Assembly: GCA_937874815.1 (NCBI GenBank)
Contig: CALNBW010000478.1
Coordinates: forward strand, 1 to 9,950
Length of the DNA: 9,950 nt
Origin: an uncultured Bacillota bacterium
GTDB lineage: Bacteria > Bacillota > UBA994 > UBA5500
Direction: 5' to 3'
The position numbers and the translations under genes were made by a program. Below the pieces are notes generated by a model that was not told the DNA's origin, searched no databases, and worked only from the letters and a program-made list of their open reading frames with translations. Shown piece by piece: positions 6,212 through 9,950 of this stretch; position 1 is the stretch's first letter; each line of letters begins with the position of its first letter.

Positions 6212-6221
6212 CTATCATTTA

Positions 6222-6251
6222 TTGCCGACTTGTTCCAGCATAGGCTATTAT
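6222..6251 (+). promoter_or_regulatory. Plus-strand promoter for the 74-residue protein gene
   Basis: TTGCCG (6222-6227) and TATTAT (6246-6251) are separated by 18 bp and match 4/6 and 5/6 of the sigma-A consensus. The site is about 60 bases upstream of the gene at 6314 and lies back to back with the minus-strand TATAAT at 6206-6211, so the two promoters may interfere or share a regulator. Confidence 0.45.
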
Positions 6252-6313
6252 CAATTATAACGCAATGAACACGCCTTATCCTATAAAACCAGTAAAGATG
6301 GAGGTAATGAAAA

Positions 6314-6538
6314 GTGAGCAATAATGCTGCAATCAATTTCCGTGACCCTGCTCTTGTCCGCAAAGCTGGGATGTCTGCATTGCAGAAAGAGTTAGGACCG
6401 GTGGGCACAGCGTATTTCCTTAGACAGTTTAGTGTGGGGCAAGGCGACTACACTGCCAAACGCGAAAAATTACTAGCGGGAATTACGCTCGATGATATCA
6501 TAGCAAACGTACGGGAAATTGACCGGCGAAAGCCTTAA
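6314..6538 (+). CDS. Small conserved-looking protein, 74 residues, function unknown
   Basis: The start is GTG at 6314 with a perfect GGAGGT at 6300-6305, nine bases upstream. An ATG at 6307 gives only five codons. The product is soluble and helical. The segment ALVRKAGMSALQKELGPVG, then TAYFLRQF, then GDYTAKREKLL and LDDIIANVRE resembles a type of short protein I have seen in other Firmicutes and archaea, sometimes proposed as antitoxin-like. I cannot name the family with certainty. No toxin-like gene follows, because a strong terminator lies 50 bases downstream. The upstream neighbour is divergent, so this appears to be a monocistronic unit. Its excellent ribosome binding site, promoter and terminator make it a very likely real gene. 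Confidence 0.82.
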   Translation: MSNNAAINFRDPALVRKAGMSALQKELGPVGTAYFLRQFSVGQGDYTAKREKLLAGITLDDIIANVREIDRRKP

Positions 6539-6547
6539 GAGCGCTCC

Positions 6548-6578
6548 TGTTTACAGGCGAGCGTAGTTTGCGTAAACA
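6548..6578 (+). other. Hairpin between the 74-residue gene and its terminator
   Basis: TGTTTAC (6548-6554) and GTAAACA (6572-6578) form a perfect 7-bp stem with a 17-base loop. It lies ten bases after the stop codon and just before the main terminator hairpin, so it probably belongs to the structured 3' end of the transcript. Confidence 0.35.
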
Positions 6579-6587
6579 ACCGCCCAA

Positions 6588-6628
6588 AGCCCCCCTCCTG
6601 GCGGTATCACATCTACCAGAGGGGGGCT
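6588..6628. terminator. Strong hairpin terminator, possibly bidirectional
   Basis: AGCCCCCCTC (6588-6597) and GAGGGGGGCT (6619-6628) form a perfect 10-bp GC-rich stem, extended by TGG/CCA towards the loop. A short CTCTTG-type tail follows on the plus strand and GCTTTGGG on the minus strand. It sits between convergent genes (6314-6538 plus and 6712-7518 minus) and can serve both. Confidence 0.7.
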
Positions 6629-6711
6629 CTTGCTGTAATTAGGCGCTCTCAAGCTACGGGTAACATAATTTCATGCAGCCTACAAATGCGCAATTGATAT
6701 CCCCCGAAGGC

Positions 6712-7518
6712 TTACGCTAGGTTCTGCTGGCTACGCAACCAGTTAATACCCTGTTGAACCTGTTGCGTACTCTCCATTAGGTGAGGCGTATGTTCAAGTA
6801 CCAGATAAATGTCCCACTTTTCAGGCCGCAGTAATGTCAAGGTCTCAGCGATAGGAACGGAGTCGCTGCCAGTTATCGGCGTCCAGATATAGCCCTCTTC
6901 TGTAACCGCAACGTCATGCAGATGAACAGCATGCGTTAATGGGGCCAGATGGCTAACCAGATCAAGATAGGGCATGTCCGACAATTTGCTGGCAATGTAA
7001 AGGTCGCCAACGTCTATACAGAAGGCAAGGCCCCAGGCTTCGAGGTCCGCTAGTGGTAGCGCGTGTAATAACCTCAGCAGAGAGTGGTCACAGCCCGGGC
7101 CAAGTTTGGGCTCAATTAGAACGGGGATTTGATACTTCTGGCTGAGCAGCACTATTTGGTGGGCTGCTTTTCTAATGGCTGCTACCGAGCCTCTCTGCAC
7201 AGGCGAACTAAAATACGGAAAATGAATCAGGACGTACGCCAGTTCATCTCTTTGCGCAATAGAAAGATCCCGCTCTAACTCAGTCCAAGCGCTACCTTCT
7301 CCCTGTAGCAAACCATAGCGGTTTCCATCCTTATAAAAAGGCGAATGAATAGCCAATCTCATGTGACGCTTACGGCATTCCCGCAGTACATAGCTATAGG
7401 CCTGCTCATCCGAAAAGCTGCCAATCTCAATAGCGCTGCATCCCCATGCAAAAAGCTCGGATAAACGGCTACTATCCGACAAGATGGTGCTACCTGATAC
7501 AGAAAGATAGAACGGCAT
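6712..7518 (-). CDS. Sugar phosphate isomerase/epimerase-like TIM-barrel protein (AP endonuclease 2 superfamily)
   Basis: The 268-residue product shows the metal-ligand pattern of the xylose isomerase-like/endonuclease IV TIM-barrel superfamily. The residues are E31 (AIEIGSF), H58 (LAIHSPFY), H99 (VLIHFPYF), E136 (VLIEPK), D169 (FCIDVGD), H199 and H201 (HAVHLHDV), and E242 (VLEHTP). These sit at the ends of successive strands and would bind one to three divalent metals. Family members include sugar isomerases, epimerases and DNA-repair endonucleases, and the substrate cannot be read from sequence. The protein is cytoplasmic with no signal peptide. The ATG at 7518 has GGAGGG nine bases upstream. 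Neighbours do not point to a pathway. An endonuclease IV would usually be longer and keep more ligands, so a small-molecule role is more likely. Confidence 0.87.
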   Translation of the reverse strand: MPFYLSVSGSTILSDSSRLSELFAWGCSAIEIGSFSDEQAYSYVLRECRKRHMRLAIHSPFYKDGNRYGLLQGEGSAWTELERDLSIAQRDELAYVLIHFPYFSSPVQRGSVAAIRKAAHQIVLLSQKYQIPVLIEPKLGPGCDHSLLRLLHALPLADLEAWGLAFCIDVGDLYIASKLSDMPYLDLVSHLAPLTHAVHLHDVAVTEEGYIWTPITGSDSVPIAETLTLLRPEKWDIYLVLEHTPHLMESTQQVQQGINWLRSQQNLA

Positions 7519-7642
7519 AGAAAACCCTCCTCATGAAAGCTGGAAAAATACTGCCCAAAAGCGTAAGGTCACTATCTAGGTTTGGCGAGACGTCATAATA
7601 GATGCCTCTAATCCCTTCCCCGAAGGCTCCCCCTCCTTTTTA

Positions 7643-7984
7643 CTAAGAGCAAACGTAATCGGCCAACGCTCTTTCGACTTCCCCAATTAACGTAGAGGCC
7701 GCACCTAGGTCCCATTTCCGTCCAAACCATCCCCTATGTCCCCCCATGGCAGCACGTACAACGGTAGCCCCTGTAACATCGCTAACGGTGACTACAAGGG
7801 TCGTAAAACTACCAATGCGAAAGAAGAAACGGGTAAATATCAGATTAATGAACATGCCAGATGCGCAGGTCACACGGTGGTCGTCTAGCAGGACCCCTGA
7901 AGGTTCCTGAGATTGCGCCATAGCTTTGATGATTATGCAAGCTGTCTGTTCGGGGTTGAGATTAACGACAAAGTCTTTTGTCAT
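7643..7984 (-). CDS. DUF6054-like small protein
   Basis: The 113-residue soluble protein has an N-terminal helix (NPEQTACIIIKAMAQSQ), then strands with FINLIFTRFFFRIGSFTTLVV and VSDVTGATVVRAAMGGH. It ends with a WDLGAASTLIGEVERALADYV helix. The order of strands, the G-rich turn, the W/FDxGAG-like segment and the final acidic helix match my memory of the DUF6054 family of Firmicutes, whose role is unknown. The ATG at 7984 has GGAGGGAG about ten bases upstream. The gene follows the DUF72 gene by about 106 bases. An AT-rich palindrome in that gap (8039-8058) suggests its own regulated promoter. The 124-base gap between this gene and the one at 7518 has no recognisable signal other than GGAGGG. 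Confidence 0.72.
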   Translation of the reverse strand: MTKDFVVNLNPEQTACIIIKAMAQSQEPSGVLLDDHRVTCASGMFINLIFTRFFFRIGSFTTLVVTVSDVTGATVVRAAMGGHRGWFGRKWDLGAASTLIGEVERALADYVCS

Positions 7985-8038
7985 TTTGTTTTCGCTCCCT
8001 CCAGCTTTTTTTACATCTGCCCTTGCCCAGCATCTTTG

Positions 8039-8058
8039 GATATTATTAGTATAATATC
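8039..8058. promoter_or_regulatory. Perfect AT-rich palindrome, probable promoter/operator
   Basis: GATATTAT and ATAATATC form an 8-bp perfect inverted repeat around TAGT, 55 bases upstream of the DUF6054-like gene. It contains -10-like sequence (TATACT on the minus strand), and TTGCAA lies 13 bp further upstream on that strand, a spacing shorter than normal. The symmetry is typical of a dimeric repressor site overlapping a promoter, but no regulator is encoded nearby. Confidence 0.45.
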
Positions 8059-8090
8059 ATCTGCGTTTGCAAAAGTCTTTATTAATTGCT

Positions 8091-8918
8091 TTAGTCCGTA
8101 CTGTTAGCTTTCAACTGCCTAATAATCTCTCTTGCGTTAACAATGGCATCGTCAGCAAAGCAGTTGTTAAACATGATGTAGACTACGCTGGCCTTAGTGG
8201 CTAAGTTCCGTATTGGTTCAACCCAAGCCGATAGTTCTTCGGGGCTGTATAAGTAATGAAAGCGCTCGTAGACGGGGATGTTTTTGGCGAACCAGTTTTT
8301 CTGGTTGCGGCCGTTGAAGCGCACCACTGCTATATCTGGGGTAGTTGCCACTGAGACTGGTGGAATGGTGCGGCGGGTCTGGAACTGGGGCTCGTCTACC
8401 ACTACGTAGGGTAGGTTGCGCTGACGCAGCCAACGCAAGGTAGTTACTGCTTGCTCGCGCGTCGCTAGCCAGCTGGGATGTCGGAACTGGATTGCTAGCC
8501 GGTATTCTGGTAAGCGTTCTTGGCACATAAGAATATAGGCCTGGTTTTCAGGGGAGCAAACAAACCAGGGCGGAAATTGAAAAAGAATGCAACCCAGTTT
8601 GCCGGCTGCGTGTAACGGATGAATAGCGCTAGCAAACATGCGCCATTCCAGATCTTCCGCCTGCTTTCCCCGCTCATGCAAGGTTAGTGTTTTATAGGCT
8701 TTGATGTTAAAGACAAAGTCGGCAGGTGTGCGTTCAACCCAGAGGTGGGCATTACGCTCTGCAGGTAGATGGTAGTAGGTGCTATCTACCTCGACAGTGT
8801 TAAAATGAGCAGCATAATGGCGCAGGCGCTGCTCGGCCGTTTTGGCTTCCTGCGGATAAAAGCGGCCACAGCTGAGCAATGTCTGGTCTGTCCAACTGCA
8901 AGTACCGATACGGAACAA
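8091..8918 (-). CDS. DUF72 (YecE-like) domain protein
   Basis: The 275-residue product matches the DUF72 family, a TIM-barrel-like group widespread in bacteria with no settled function. Visible family motifs in order are IGTCSW (4-9), FNTVEVDSTYYHLP (39-52, usually FNTVEINSTFY), FNIKAYKTLT (70-79), GKLGCILFQFPP (106-117), LAIQFRHPSW (141-150), VVVDEP (172-177), VVRFNGRN (198-205) and VYIMFNNCFADDAIVNA (246-262). The frame is open to a TTG at 8951. The TTG at 8918 is a better start because AGGTGG lies exactly seven bases upstream and the protein then begins MFRIGTCSW, as family members normally do. No signal peptide or membrane segment is seen. The next gene downstream is 106 bases away, so co-transcription is possible but not required. 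Confidence 0.92.
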   Translation of the reverse strand: MFRIGTCSWTDQTLLSCGRFYPQEAKTAEQRLRHYAAHFNTVEVDSTYYHLPAERNAHLWVERTPADFVFNIKAYKTLTLHERGKQAEDLEWRMFASAIHPLHAAGKLGCILFQFPPWFVCSPENQAYILMCQERLPEYRLAIQFRHPSWLATREQAVTTLRWLRQRNLPYVVVDEPQFQTRRTIPPVSVATTPDIAVVRFNGRNQKNWFAKNIPVYERFHYLYSPEELSAWVEPIRNLATKASVVYIMFNNCFADDAIVNAREIIRQLKANSTD

Positions 8919-8972
8919 TGCTTGTCCACCTGCCTTTCTGGCGCAAATCAATATTGGCGATGATGTGACCGC

Positions 8973-8993
8973 GGGCGAGACAGGGTCTCGCCC
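8973..8993. repeat. REP-like palindrome upstream of the DUF72 gene
   Basis: GGGCGAGAC (8973-8981) and GTCTCGCCC (8985-8993) form a perfect 9-bp stem with an AGG loop, followed by CTACAG. The GTAGGGGCGA...TCGCCC form resembles dispersed palindromic repeats seen in several Firmicutes genomes. The remaining gap (8919-9086) also holds the 10-bp palindrome ACACGCGTGT at 9029-9038 and a GGGGACACACC motif at about 9068-9078 (minus strand). Confidence 0.55.
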
Positions 8994-9086
8994 CTACAGC
9001 CACCCCAGAAAACCAACTTGAAGACCACACACGCGTGTTTCTCGGAACCAATTGCAGAACATGGCAAAGGTGTGTCCCCTATCCAT

Positions 9087-9509
9087 TTACCCGTTGTTTC
9101 CCATTATGCCTCCGATAACCCCTGCCAACACATCTACTAATGGTCTGGTCAGGCCCGCTAGGCCAAGGCCTAAGGGCGAAGTGGTAATGAGGGCTGCCAG
9201 GCCCCCTAGTAGCAACGCATACCCCAAGCCAACTATCCCCCCGTGCAACAAGCCGGCCCCGCCGGCGCGGATGGCGGCTAGGCGTCCCCCCAAGAGGACA
9301 GCAATGGCACTGGTACCGTAGGCGGCATAGGTCATGTATTGATCAGGCAAGGATGTCAAAGAAAACAGCAAGCTCCAGCCAAGGAATGCAACTACAGCGA
9401 AAACAAGAGCAAACACGAGACCAGTAAAAACGGCACGCGCCGAAAACCCTGCTTTTGGTGGTGGCGCAGCCTTGACGCCGGTGCGACGCATCGGTCTACG
9501 AGTAGGCAC
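9087..9509 (-). CDS. TIGR04086 (YrzE-like) family membrane protein
   Basis: The 140-residue product has a short basic, proline-rich N-terminus and four hydrophobic segments at about 27-50, 60-80, 87-110 and 118-136. The central GGRLAAIRAGGAGLLHG block, with glycine-rich second and third segments, is characteristic of TIGR04086 membrane proteins of Firmicutes, whose function is unknown. The start is GTG at 9509 with AGGAGG exactly eight bases upstream. A GTG at 9518 lies inside the ribosome binding site and is therefore rejected. The ABC exporter gene ends 75 bases upstream on the same strand, so the two may be co-transcribed. The protein is very rich in G, A and L, as expected for a small membrane protein. 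Confidence 0.85.
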   Translation of the reverse strand: MPTRRPMRRTGVKAAPPPKAGFSARAVFTGLVFALVFAVVAFLGWSLLFSLTSLPDQYMTYAAYGTSAIAVLLGGRLAAIRAGGAGLLHGGIVGLGYALLLGGLAALITTSPLGLGLAGLTRPLVDVLAGVIGGIMGNNG

Positions 9510-9583
9510 GTCCTTCACCTCCTAGTTAATCTGGTTTTACCATAAATCTATTAGAGGAGTAGGACAAATATGTGCCAGCTTGA

Positions 9584-9950
9584 CTAGCTCATACTCGGTA
9601 TCCCAGTATCAAGTTGTACCTGGCAGAGGCGGCTATACATTCCCCCCTGGGCAAGCAGTTCTTCATGGCTACCTCGCTCCACAATTTGGCCTTCATCAAG
9701 CACTAAAATAGTGTCGGCTCGTTTTACTGTAGATAGACGGTGCGCAATAACAATGATCGTGCGACTGCCAGCCAAGGCGTCGATAGCAGCCTGAATTTCG
9801 GCCTCTGTTTCTACGTCTACGGCTGCCGTGGCTTCATCAAGAATAAGGATGGGGGCATTGCGCAGAACTGCCCGCGCAATAGCGAGGCGCTGTTTCTGCC
9901 CACCAGAAAGGCGCACTCCCCGCTCCCCGATAGCTGTATCGTAACCCATC
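9584..9950 (-). CDS. ABC exporter, C-terminal ATPase part (partial)
   Basis: Only the last 121 residues lie in the window, and the gene continues beyond 9950. Visible in this part are the ABC signature LSGGQ (14-18), Walker B ILILDE (34-39), a D-loop TAAVD (41-45, where SALD or SSVD is common) and the switch histidine in IAHRLST (70). The GERGVRLSGGQKQRLAIARA context is that of fused permease-ATPase exporters of the MsbA/LmrA type, which move lipids, drugs or peptides outward. Walker A and the membrane domain would lie upstream, outside the window. The end is the TAG stop at 9584. The substrate cannot be told. Confidence 0.92.
   Translation of the reverse strand, partial: MGYDTAIGERGVRLSGGQKQRLAIARAVLRNAPILILDEATAAVDVETEAEIQAAIDALAGSRTIIVIAHRLSTVKRADTILVLDEGQIVERGSHEELLAQGGMYSRLCQVQLDTGIPSMS

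Noticed and set aside
6154..6408. N-terminal extension of the unknown membrane protein gene
   Set aside because: It crosses the promoter region and overlaps the well-supported divergent gene at 6314. The extended sequence is not protein-like, and a ribosome binding site is present at 6153.
6314..6640. Toxin-antitoxin operon around the 74-residue protein
   Set aside because: The protein has an antitoxin-like size, but no second gene lies before the terminator at 6588-6628, and the upstream neighbour is divergent and not toxin-like.
8218..8677. Alternative minus-strand frames inside the DUF72 gene
   Set aside because: They are out-of-frame shadows of a gene whose family motifs cover its full length.
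9052..9321. Plus-strand open frame of 89 codons with proline-rich product
   Set aside because: It is the antisense shadow of the GC-rich membrane protein gene at 9087-9509, with low-complexity product and no ribosome binding site.

Overview
The window looks like chromosome of a Gram-positive Clostridia-type Firmicute (Peptococcaceae or Desulfotomaculum-like lineages fit best, but this is inference). The reasons are strong GGAGG-type ribosome binding sites, frequent GTG and TTG starts, a TIGR04086/YrzE-type small membrane protein, a DUF4367-type anti-sigma-like protein and a DUF6054-like protein. No rRNA, tRNA or CRISPR was seen.

Left part (1-4005), minus strand. Two tandem paralogous genes encode small membrane-anchored proteins of unknown function (22-528 and 671-1171). 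A complete IS21-family element (1195-3949; istA and istB overlapping, four repeat units at each end, 5-bp target duplication CAATA) sits directly upstream of the second paralog. It separates that gene from its original upstream DNA, which is now at 3955-4005. The upstream region of the first paralog still shows the uninterrupted arrangement and so acts as an internal empty-site reference.

Middle part (4006-6711). After about 300 bases with no convincing gene comes a broken plus-strand gene (4300-4498). Read across two frameshifts, it encodes a sigma-70 region-4-like helix-turn-helix protein. Directly downstream is an intact single-pass membrane protein with anti-sigma-like architecture (4555-5424), so this looks like a regulator/anti-regulator pair whose regulator has decayed. 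An unrecognised membrane-anchored protein (5572-6153, minus) and a 74-residue protein (6314-6538, plus) are divergent from a shared AT-rich promoter region. A strong hairpin terminator lies at 6588-6628.

Right part (6712-9950), all minus strand: a TIM-barrel sugar isomerase/endonuclease-IV-like protein, a DUF6054-like protein with a palindromic AT-rich element in front of it, a DUF72 (YecE-like) protein, a TIGR04086-like membrane protein, and the C-terminal ATPase end of an ABC exporter that continues beyond the window. These look like ordinary chromosomal genes in short transcription units, with no sign of a shared pathway.

I found no convincing new defence, biosynthetic or mobile system. 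The points most worth a second look are the frameshifted sigma-like gene, the clean IS21 insertion with its reconstructable target site, and the two paralogs that diverge mainly in their middle.
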